Below, in pieces: positions 11,716 to 22,510 of a stretch of DNA of 64,000 nt. Both the position numbers and the translations under genes were made by a program. Location of the stretch: assembly GCF_038396675.1 (NCBI RefSeq), contig NC_088921.1, forward strand, positions 44,253,501 through 44,317,500, written 5' to 3'. The notes below the pieces were generated by a model. The model did not search any database. It was not told the origin of the DNA and saw only the letters and a program-made list of their open reading frames with translations. The number at the start of each line of letters is the position of its first letter. Within the stretch, counting starts at the first letter, position 1. Origin of the DNA: Hydra vulgaris (Eukaryota > Cnidaria > Hydrozoa > Anthoathecata > Hydridae).

Positions 11716-11786
11716 CAGGATGGCCCAGAACATACGTAAGTAGGCAAAAAAAATTTGCCTAGTAACGCATGTTCTGGGCCACCCTG
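11716..11786. repeat. 71-bp imperfect hairpin
   Basis: The arms are caggatggcccagaacatac (left) and, on the other strand, cagggtggcccagaacatgc (right). Each continues into gtaggcaaa/ctaggcaaa around an A-rich centre. Stem of about 33 bp with roughly five mismatches. Likely a small MITE or element terminus. Confidence 0.85.
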
Positions 11787-12260
11787 AGATTTTTGAGACT
11801 AAATATTTAAGATATGACACTTACAAGCATTATGCAAACTCCAAACTTAAGTATGCTCCTGCTTATATAAAAATGTTTGCAAAAAGTTGCAGTGGTTGGA
11901 GACTAGGAACAAGAATATCCCAAATGTGGGGAAAATGACTTAATAAACTTTATTTTCCACTACAAAATTCTAAATTTAAACTCATGGATTGGTTTTTAAT
12001 TTTTTTTTTTTTTTACTTTTAATAAAAGATTTGACCAATTTACAACCCCCTCATTTTGAGGAGAGTGGAAACTTTACAGGTTATGTCTGTGTCAAACACT
12101 TAAGGACTTTATTTTTATTACTTTAAGTTTAAAACCTATTTATGAATTTAGGTATAGTATAGATAACTTTTAGATTAGTAAGATAACTTTTGTTCCCAGA
12201 CTCCAAATTTTATTAACCTGGAGTTCTTGAGTCTCCATGAAGCTTAAAAATTAACTAACA
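11787..12260. repeat. degenerate copy of a foldback/MITE family
   Basis: Contains gacacttacaagcattatgc, aaactccaaac, tgcttatata and a ggttggagactaggaacaa segment. Further on are the caaccccctcattttgagga hairpin and a gttcccagactccaa piece near 12193. The same ordered pieces occur in the foldback elements at 37900-38440 and 57061-57331. More diverged than those copies. Confidence 0.6.
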
Positions 12261-13394
12261 GATTTAAAAAAGTGATTACTTGGTAAGGGCTATAGACATG
12301 GGCTCCTTAGTTTTAAAAGCCTCTACTTTAATAAACAAATAAATCTCCAATTTTGGTAAAAGATCTTGATTTCAATTAGTTAATTGCCCCTTCAATCTAA
12401 AATTTTTTTATAAATATCCAACCCCTCCTAACTATTGACTCCATCTCCCAAAACAAAAAATGTATATGAAAAAAACAACAAAAAAACAAAAATTAAAATA
12501 GAGTAGAGACTCTCGAGCCCTTAATACAACGGGGGGAGGGGGGAAGGTTGAAGGGGAGTGGAATTTTAAGTCTATATGTAATAAACGGGGGGTGGAGGGA
12601 ATTACAATATAAGTATTTTTATAAAAAAATCAATTTAGAAATCCAAACTAATATTTTTTACAAAACACGCATTAAACTATTTAAATCTACCGTGGCTTGC
12701 GGTCAAATGTATATGTCAAATTAAAAAACCCCTAGCCATTTATTAATTTTAAAGGAATGTAAATTTGTTTCAGGATTTTCTATACTTTAAAAATCACCTG
12801 TTTATTAAATTTTAGAAATTTCTGGAAAACTTCTTGTTATTAAGATCTTCCCTGTTTATTAGCATAAAAAATGTAAACCTATTGACTATTTAAAGCTATT
12901 TAACCACCCTTTAACTAGGTAGGTGACATAGGCAAAGGAGTCAAAATCAGAGGTTTCCCATAATTCTTGATTTTAAAAATTATATAAATAACCCTTCCAA
13001 AAGAAAAAACGTAACATTTTAAGATTTTGAAAAACTCTATAAAATATATACTTCAAATGCATAATTAAAGTTCATGCTATAATATTTTTAATAATATGTG
13101 GCTATGAAAATAGTCGTTTTTAAAAGTTGCAATTAGTTTGCTCAGCACCATTCTTGGTTTATGATCCATGATATCCATCGGCAACTAAATAATTAAAAAT
13201 AAAGATAATTATAGGTTTTATTATTATGACAGATTAATTTAATAAAATAAAACTTTTAAAACAAGTCTTGATGAATTTTCAATAACTTTTTTTAATTGAT
13301 TAACTTTAAGGATTTCAAAAATAAGATTTACATAAACTAAAATAATAATTAAAAACGACTTTTATATATATTTAAAATAATAGTTACAAATGCA
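12261..13394. other. no gene seen; two G-rich runs in AT-rich DNA
   Basis: No coding signature on either strand. Notable only for G-runs on + at about 12531-12556 (two runs of six G and one of four) and at about 12586-12598. These stand out in very AT-rich surroundings. Confidence 0.55.
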
Positions 13395-13840
13395 TACATT
13401 ATTTAAATACTATACTTTCACCCAAATTAGTAAGAGCAGCACAAACCACGACAACTTTATCACAGCTTGCTTGAGTTAAACATAATGCTTCCTCTTTTAT
13501 ATTTTTTACAGTTCGAATTGGCAAAACACCTTTTAAGATAGTATATCAATTTTTTATGAGTCCAATTACTCTCTCAATATGAATTCTAACTGATGCTATT
13601 TTCCTAGATGTTTCAACCTCATCTGCAGAGAGTTCTAATTTATTCCTTGTGAATGCTGGAATTAAAAGCAATCTGATTGTCGGAAGCTCTTCCGACCCAA
13701 CATTTTGAAACAAAATTGATTACACCTAATGGTGTACATGAAATAAATACCTTTAAAGTGCTGTGTTTTTTATAGTTGCTGTAACATAGAGCTTTTGCCA
13801 AAAATGGCAATCTCGAAAGAGGTCTTTGGGACGCTCAATT
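13395..13840 (-). pseudogene. C-terminal part of the THAP/DDE_Tnp_4 transposase
   Basis: Read on the minus strand from 13840: IERPKDLF, then YKKHSTLKVFISCTPLGV and [12 protein letters not shown]. After a frame change come [20 protein letters not shown] and [18 protein letters not shown] (the catalytic Glu region), then YTILKGVLPIRTVK and a C terminus near 13400. This is the second half of an IS5-type DDE_Tnp_4 domain; the first half is at 16501-17656. The stretch that in this family carries the second Asp (ADRGF) is missing between GRASD and IPAFT, so about 40 codons are deleted. The gene cannot be active. Confidence 0.8.
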
Positions 13841-14136
13841 GTCCCGGTTTTTTTGCATTGCAATATTGCAAAAAAAATTAAAATTATTTATCACACTTTT
13901 TCGAATTTTCGAAATCGAATTAGCTTTGCCTTTCTTGTTCGATGGGTTTTAATATAAAAATTTTCCTGTTGGGTAGTTTGTTATTGTTATAAATGACAGA
14001 TGGTTAAGTTTTGTTTTTGTTTAATTTAATCTGTGGCCGTCGTGGGAAAATTACTTTTTTATTTACAATATTTAAAGCTATTAAAAAACTCACGTATTTA
14101 AAAATATGTGAGTTTATTTTTTTATATAGTTACCAA

Positions 14137-16032
14137 ATGCCAAAAAGAAAGTGTAAATTTCTACAAAAATATACAGAGCAATTTCCTTTTGTTAAAAAAG
14201 GCAAATTTGACACAGAAGCGTTTTGCAAGCATTGTAATTCGAATTTTAGTATCAGTCATGGTGGTTTGTCTTATATTAAAGATCATATTAATAGCCAGAA
14301 ACACAAATCTGCAGTTGCATCTTCAAGCATGTGTAAAAAACCTTTGACAACATTTTTTGTAAAACGTGATAGTACCGATGAAGACAAGGTAATTGCTAAC
14401 GAATTATGTTTTGCATATCATGTTGTAAAACATCACCAGTCTTTTAATTCAACGGATTGTGTTAACAAATTAATACCCAAGCAATTTAGTGATTCAAAAT
14501 TAGCTGCAAAGTATTCAGCTGGTAGAACTAAAATAACAAAATTAATTACAAAAGTTCTTGCCCCACATACATTAGAAATAATTTTGAATGAATTATCAAT
14601 GTGTTCATTTTATAGTATTAGTACGGATGCCAGTAACTACAAAGCGGAAAAAATGTTCCCACTAGTTGTTCAATATTTTAATAAAAATGGAATTAATGTG
14701 AAGCTTTTAAAATTGGAGAATTTAAATGGTGAAACTTCAGAAATTATTTCAAATTTTTGTATCCAAATTTTGAAGGATCACAAAGTGGATTTAAAAAAAT
14801 GTGTAGCATTTTGTGGAGACAATGCTAATGTCAATTTTGGTGGTGTAGCAAGATTAGGAAGAAACAATGTTTTCACAAAATTAAAGGACCAATTAGGTAC
14901 CGATATTGAAGGTATAGGTTGTCCTGCACATATTTTAAACAATACTATGCAAATATCTACTGGTCAATTATCTTGTGATATTGACTAAATCGTTTATAAA
15001 ATATTCAACTATTTTTCAATATATACCGGTAGAACTGAACGTTTAAAAGAATTTTGTGAATTCGTTAAATTGGAATACCAAGCAGTGCTTTCTTATTCAA
15101 AAACAAGATGGTTTTCACTTTTGCCAGCAATAGAAAGAATTTTAAAGATATTTGAAGCCTTAAAATCATTTTTTTTATCAGAACCCGATGAGAAACCACC
15201 AAAATCGCTACTGGAATTTTGTAACAATTCTCTGAGTGAGGCATATCTTTGGTTTGTACATAGCCAAGCTAGCTCAGTTCATAATCAAATTTTAAAAATT
15301 GAGAGATGTTGTATGTCAGTTATTGAAATTTTAGATGTTTTAGAAGTAACTGTACAAATTGTAGAAAAAAAAAGTGATTCAAAATTTTTACCGGCAAGTG
15401 TTAGGACAATTTTAAGAAAAAATGAAGAATCTGGTTTATCGAGTATGGTGGAAATTAAGCAGTTTCATAATGACACAATTCAATTTTATGAAACATTTGT
15501 TACTTATTTAACCAAATGGATCACGCCATTAAAAAAGTATTCGGTGTTTTCATGGATGAATTTAAAAGAAAATCCAGAATGGGAGAAAGTATTAGAAACT
15601 TTTAACTACCTAAAAGAAAAAAATATAATTCTAAATGATACGTTCCTATTCAGCCAAATTCAAACCGTTTCAACCATAATGTCAGAAGAAAAAAATAGAG
15701 AAGGAAATGAATGGGCGCAGAAATTAACCTCCGAAAAATGGAGTTTTATTTTGTCCAAAATGGAAACTGAATTTGCAGAACAATATATCGATATTTTTAA
15801 AATATGTGAATATTTATTTTGTATTCCTGGCCATAACGCGAATGTGGAGCGCATATTTTCCCTAATGGAAATTCAATGGTCGGATGAAAGAAATCAGTTA
15901 CTACCGGAGACTGTAGAAGCAATATTAAAATGCGTCGTTAATTTTACATTTAATTGTTACGAAATGCATGAATACATATTAAAAAATACAAATTTGTTAA
16001 AGGAGGCAAGATCAAGCCGTAAATATGATTAG
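14137..16032 (+). pseudogene. hAT transposase with one nonsense codon
   Basis: The start MPKRKCKFLQKY at 14137 is preferred over the in-frame codon at 14011 because a basic start directly before the zinc finger is usual. A BED-like finger follows (AFCKHCNSNFSISHGG then HINSQKH, C2H2). Next are the RNase H-like core with FYSISTDASNYKAEKMFP (first Asp) and CVAFCGDNANVNFGG (second Asp), and an insertion domain. The C-terminal dimerisation region has FCIPGHNANVERIFSLMEIQ and NQLLPETVEAILK. The frame is continuous except for one TAA at 14986-14988; reading resumes in register with YKIFNYFSIYTGRTERLKEF. About 631 codons, a usual length for hAT. The near-intact frame suggests recent loss of function. 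Confidence 0.9.
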
Positions 16033-16460
16033 GAGTATTTTAATAATGTATTTCCACGCTTTTGTATTAAAAATACTTAGTTCCTTTTTTTTGTTTTATT
16101 AATTTTTGTGTTTTATTAATTTTTTATTAGTTTTTTTTTAGTATAAAGTTTTATTAGTATAATTTAAATAGTATATTTTTTTTTAATTTAAATTTTTTAA
16201 TTTAAATTAAATTTAATTTAAATAGTATATTTTTTAGTATAAAGTTTATTTAGTATAAAGTTTTATTAATTTTTTTGTTTTATTAATTTTTTTGTTTTAT
16301 TAATTTTTGTGTTATTAATTTTAAGTTTTTTTAATTTTATTGACGTTTTTCAATTAATATTATATTATATAATATTAAAAACTTAATATATAATTTATAT
16401 ATTAAGTTTTTTTGTTACAATGAATTTTTTATGTCTTTGAATAAATTTTTATTTTCTTAA
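16033..16460. other. AT-rich 3' region of the hAT element
   Basis: T-rich repeats of the form ttttattaatttttttgtt and short ttaaattaaatttaa motifs. No gene; internal to the hAT element. Confidence 0.6.
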
Positions 16461-16500
16461 AAAAATTTTTGTCCCGGTTTGTCTTGGTGAAAATCTGGCA

Positions 16501-17656
<1,156 letters not shown>

Positions 17657-17801
17657 TTTTAAAAACTTGACTTGGTGTTTTTTTTATTTTAGAGCCGGGT
17701 TAAGCCATAAAACAAAACGCGCTAATAACGCGTTTTGCTTAATATTTTCCCCCTACAAAGATAGTAACACGTTTTGTGACGCGATCGCAACCCCGAGTAT
17801 A

Positions 17802-18463
17802 ACCTTATTTCAACTTTGCATAATAATAACATAATAAGCCCGCTCAATTCATAAAAGTTACTATGTTATGTGGTTTTATTGTATTTAAATATAAGTGCGT
17901 GGCAATGATCTTCATACAAAACAAATAATTATAATTAATAAACAACTATAAAAAATAAACAGTAAAAAATAATAAAAAAATTAAAATATATAACCCCGGC
18001 TAGTACCTCCAGGAAATTGGGTTTGTTTAGCCGGGGTGGAGTTTGCAAAAAGCTCTGTTTTTGGCTGGGGCCTCGGTCACTTACTAGTACAAACAGCTAT
18101 AATTTGGTCAAAAATAAATATTCATTTTTGGGGGGATTTTTCTTTCTATTATGCAGTGGTGTTAATAACTCCATTTCTAAGACTTGGTCTCTTTTATTGT
18201 GAGGTGCCTCATATATACAATTTGTATAAATTGTGTTGCAATAGTGACAAGCAATTACAAACAGTTATAAACTGATGAGTTAATATGTAGTTAATTATTC
18301 ATAAACTTATTATATAATTATAGATAAAATAAATATCAATAGTATTTTATACAGGTGACTTATTAATACTAATGAATTATTAATAAATATGACTTTTATA
18401 CGTATGACTAAAATCAATATATCTTTTTTTCTTTTAGATATTTAATAAACTTAAATAGTGAAC
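17802..18463. other. no gene seen; 10-bp hairpin
   Basis: Right flank of the 9-kb element. A short inverted repeat aaccccggcta / tagccggggt (17992-18037) encloses 25 bp. The reading frames here have no recognisable domain. Confidence 0.5.
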
Positions 18464-18900
18464 TATGACTTCAAGAACTTTCTTGATGCAATCATTTGGT
18501 CAAAATAATTTGCCAAATGATGTAAGAACATTGTTTAATACACCTAGAGTATATTTATTTTGGGTTAAAAAAATGCATACCTAAAATTTTAAATAAATTA
18601 TCCAACATAGATGAAATTGATTTGGTTGTTAATATTGATGGTTTTCTCTTATATAAAAGTTCTTCTGTTGAAATATGGCCAATATTATGTCAGTTTTCAA
18701 AATCGCTACCATTTAGTGTTGCAATATTTTGTGGAAATGCTAAACCATCATCAGAGAGTGAGTTTTTAGAAGATTTTTTAGAAGAATTAACATCTTTAAG
18801 TTTTAATGGTGTGGAGCATGCAGAAAAGCATTATCCTGTTTCTCTGAAGTATTTCTGTTGCGATGCTCCAGCAAGACAATTTTAGAAAGTATAATTATGT
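18464..18900 (+). pseudogene. N-terminal fragment of a 'CDAPAR'-family transposon-type protein
   Basis: Opens at 18464 with MTSRTFLMQSFGQ and LPNDVRTLFNTPRV. It shifts frame near 18575 into IDLVVNIDGFLLYKSSSVEI, WPILCQFS, FSVAIFCGNAKPSSESEFLE and FCCDAPARQFLESI. I recognise this order (DGxPLFKSS, WPIL, FCGxxKPxS, DAPAR) from uncharacterised, often multi-copy proteins of cnidarians and arthropods that behave like transposon genes. No enzymatic function is established to my knowledge. In those relatives the protein goes on after DAPAR with a Cys-rich segment that is absent here, so this copy stops short. It sits 100 bp upstream of the DUF4806-like gene on the same strand. Confidence 0.65.
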
Positions 18901-21383
18901 GCAAACTATATTTTGTTTTATTGTATTTAATGATTAATTTTCAAATTTCAATTTTATCAGTTAATAAAATCCATATTAAAATTACACTTTTTGAAACTAT
19001 GGCTTGGACAAGAGCTGTTTGGTTGGAATATTCTAAAGAAGGTGTTGTTAGTGAGTATGAAAATACGATTCCATCTAATTGGATAAAAAGTGGCTTTGTT
19101 TATTGGCCGAATCGAAAAGTGGAATCTGCAGTTCAAAAAAGATATGATTCAACAGATGATTGGCTTAAATTCAAACTGAAATACACCAAAATTACTGGTA
19201 TTTTCAAATATTGTGTTAAAATAAATACAAATGGTTTATATTTGTACTTGTTCATATTTATATTATACAACTATTGATATTTGTCATATTTAAGAAAAGT
19301 ATATCGCAGTTATCAAATTTTGATTGCTTTATTAAATTACTTAGATAATGATAGAGGTGTATGCGACGAGTATGGTGATAATGTTATTGCTGGAGAGACC
19401 ACTGGAGTAATGGAAATAATAAGTAAGAAATTTAGATTGCTTGACATGTAGGTCTAGCTTGGTTTGTATTTAATTGTAAAGATAAAGTAATGAAACAAAG
19501 TTTGAATCTTCGATGCTTTTGAATTGTTGGTTTAAATTTTCTTAAAGTTCTAGAAAAATTTATTTTCGAAGTAAAAGTTCTCCTTTGTTTTAAAATACTT
19601 CTAAAAAACTATAAAGTTTGTTTTATAAAATTTAGAGTGTTAACTAATTTCTCCTAATAAAAAACGAGTTGTATTACCACTTCCTGTTCCTCCTACTAAG
19701 AAAAAGCGAACAACGAAATCTAGTTTAGGTATACACTTGATAAATTTTGTGCTTGCTCTATTATGTTAGTAGTGGAGGTTTTAAAATATTAATGTAAATA
19801 AGATGTGTTGGTAAGAAGTCCTTTGGTAATATTGATTGATTTTTTATTATTTAGATGTTAAACAGTTCTTGGATGACAAAGATGAAAATAGTGAAAATAG
19901 CGAAGCGGAGATTTTTCTTAAAAAGAAAAAAAAGGATAAATATCATATCAACTTCAAATCAACATGTAAAGAAAATATAAGTATAAAGAAAATGTTAAAA
20001 AAATGTGTCAGTATTATACTGATATTTTCTTTACTTTTGTTTGCATTGTCACATTTAGATTGCTGATAACTTAAAAAAATCTGATGTGTTGATGTGCTGA
20101 AATTTGTGTTTTATACTTATTTTTTACACAAAAATATTTTTATTTTTTTTAAATATTCAGCATTTCAATTGATGGTAATTCGGAAGTTAGAACATATCGA
20201 TACAAGGCTTGACGATCTGTTTAGATTAGTTGCTACTTTTAAAGAAACTAAAGATGATGTTTATCATCTTCCCCAACCATTTGCAGAGCTTGCAGAATTA
20301 ATTACATTTGATGCAGGATTGGTGAATCTTAAAGAGTTCAAATCATTTGTAAGGTTTTCATTGTTTCAAATTAATTATATAACACAGGTATAAAAATGAG
20401 ACTGTGTGAGTCATTATAAATTTTATATAAGAAACATTCAAACCATAAAAATACGGGATGACTCATTTTCTCAAAGGGGGACTAAATTTTTGAAAAAATG
20501 CCTCCTGTTAGCCTTGCGGGACAATCGAACATTTTTTTTACTTACAAAAGAGTGTTTATTAATAAAACCATACTTTGAACAATGATAATTTTACTTCTTG
20601 TGATTATTCAAAAGAAACCTTTAAAAAAGCATTTAAAGTAATTATAAAGTAGGTTTGAAAATAAATAGACTATGGTGCATTATACAATTTTACTAAACGT
20701 TATAAAAAGAAGCTGACTTGAATTATATTAGACATGCACCCAATTTAAAATGTTTCAAAGTGCTCTTTTTTAATACTCTTTCACAAATATATAATACAAA
20801 TATAAAGTATTAAAATTATCTGATTACTGAATATCATAGCGGACAACTCAAGTAAGACATAAAATATATTTCAGTTGTCCTCAGGACTACAGGGAAAAAA
20901 CCAGAGGGTACATTATATTTTGTAACTTGTAAAATTACTTTTCAATTACAGGTGGAAGAACTTTCTAGACTCGGTGGCAGCAGTGCAAAGAAATGTGTAG
21001 CAAATGTTTTAAACAGGTATATTTCAATATACTTGTTCAGTATCAAATCACATGTATATAGACTAGTCTAGATTGGTTTTTCTATTAACTCTAACTACTA
21101 AGTTGTCTAATTTTTCAGATCCTAATTAAGATATACATTGTTGTTTATTGCATAATTTTGCCATGATTTCATTAATTTAGTTTATTTGTAGTTTCAGATA
21201 TTTTTAATGTTTTTCTTTTTAATTATTTGTTATTTCTTTACAAGTTAATGGCAAATAAACTGCAAGCAAAGTTTAATTTGACTGGATCTAATACAAAACA
21301 AACAAAAAAGATTGGATTTCAAACTTTAAATATTTATAGAGGTGTTATTAGTATGTATATTATATGTATTTGCGCTGATCCCA

Positions 21384-21387
<4 letters not shown>

Positions 21388-21456
<69 letters not shown>
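21388..21456. repeat. (AT)n microsatellite
   Basis: About 34 AT units in the last intron of the DUF4806-like gene. Confidence 0.97.
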
Positions 21457-22084
21457 CAGGTGCACCGGGTATGATATCCAGTCAGATATGTAATGTTTTA
21501 GATAATTTAAGATTTTTTCTCAGAGCTACGTTTAAGATTAACTTTTGTTATTTTGGGCTATCGATAAAAAAGTACTAAAATTCGTCACTTTTTTTGGCAT
21601 TCCTGTAAATCTTCATTATTTCTAAGAAAAGTCTTGGAAATAATGATGCAAATGTCCTGGAATTTCAATTTTTTTTTATGTTGGGAACCCTGATGATATA
21701 AATGATAGATATAAGAATCCCAGTGAACTCTTGTTAATGGATTATACTCCCGATAACTTGGGTTATGTATAGGAATTGCGGCTGATTTTTCGCTTCAGCT
21801 TTAAGCTGATTGGGTCAATTTAATCAGCTAGAAGGCTGATCGTATTACCATATACATAAAACAACAATTTTTAGCAAATTCGATTTGAAAATTTTTACAA
21901 GTAAGTTTAAGTTATTTTAGATTTTCATCACTTGTTAGGGTTTTTAGAGATTTACTTAAAAAATATATATTATTTTCATAATTGTAAAGATTGCTACCAA
22001 AAAATTATCTTGGGCAATTAATAAAGTTGTGTAAAGTGCACAATCATTAACGAATGCAAAACTATAATTCCCTATTACATATAG

Positions 22085-22228
22085 AGTTAACTTAATAAAT
22101 TGCATTTATTAAGTTGGCTCTCCGTTTCCCACTTCACCGATAACGTTTATGTATTTTGAGCGGGATCGAACTCGCAACCCTTGGAATAAAAGTCCAATGC
22201 TCTAACCACTGTGCCACGGTAAACATGT
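22085..22228 (-). mobile_element. tRNA-derived SINE
   Basis: Read on the minus strand from 22228: ccgtggcacagtggttagag is a pol III A box, and gagttcgatcccgctc is a B box about 45 bp downstream. Between them ttggacttttattccaa folds as an anticodon-like stem-loop with a TTT anticodon. The acceptor and T stems do not pair well, so it is not a working tRNA gene. The tRNA-unrelated tail contains the palindrome aacttaataaa/tttattaagtt (22089-22115). It lies in an intron of the DUF4806-like gene. Confidence 0.75.
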
Positions 22229-22510
22229 AATTAAACATGGAAAAATGAGTTGTTTTTTCACATTCTCTTTTGAACAATGTGAAGTAAATTAATGCTTGTA
22301 AATTACAAAATTGTAAGATATTACTTTAAAGAAGTTTTCATTTAGATGCAGTAACCTGGTCGTTTAAAATACAAAAACACGATGCTCGAACATATATTGC
22401 AGATTGTTTGAAGTTTGCACCATATCGATTGGACGGTGGGAAACGGGCATCAAATCAAAATGAGACAAAAAGTTATAAAGATGCTGATGGTTCTTTTATT
22501 TGCGATGACG

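Larger units (their letters stand above)
19003..22510 (+). pseudogene. DUF4806-like multi-exon gene, last exon broken by a transposon
   Basis: Exon-like blocks on + in order: 19003-19197 (MAWTRAVWLEY, NTIPSNWIKSGFVYWP; tryptophan-rich N-terminal domain), about 19318-19420 (uncertain), about 19640-19730 (basic PTKKKRTTKSS, possible nuclear signal), 19855 onward (acidic DDKDENSENSEAEIF), about 20159-20348 (VIRKLEHIDTRLDDLF, FAELAELITFDAGLV), 20952-21016 (VEELSRLGGSSAKKCVANVL), 21245-21350 (LMANKLQAKFNLTGSNTK) and 22346-22510 (VTWSFKIQKHDARTYIADC). The last four rebuild the C-terminal region I know as DUF4806. Donors gtaagg (20349), gtatat (21017) and gtatgt (21351) and acceptors at 20951 and 22345 fit this. 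The acceptor before 21245 reads acaag where a shift-free join needs acag-g, a possible inactivating change. The final exon runs into the TIR of the element at 22511. Function unknown. Confidence 0.65.

Noticed and set aside
12531-12598. G-quadruplex
   Set aside because: The first block has only three long G-runs with a 9-base gap, and a classical four-tract motif is not clearly met; noted only as G-rich.
22150-22228. Functional tRNA-Lys(TTT) gene
   Set aside because: A and B boxes and the anticodon loop are present, but the acceptor and T stems do not pair and an unrelated tail follows; called a SINE.
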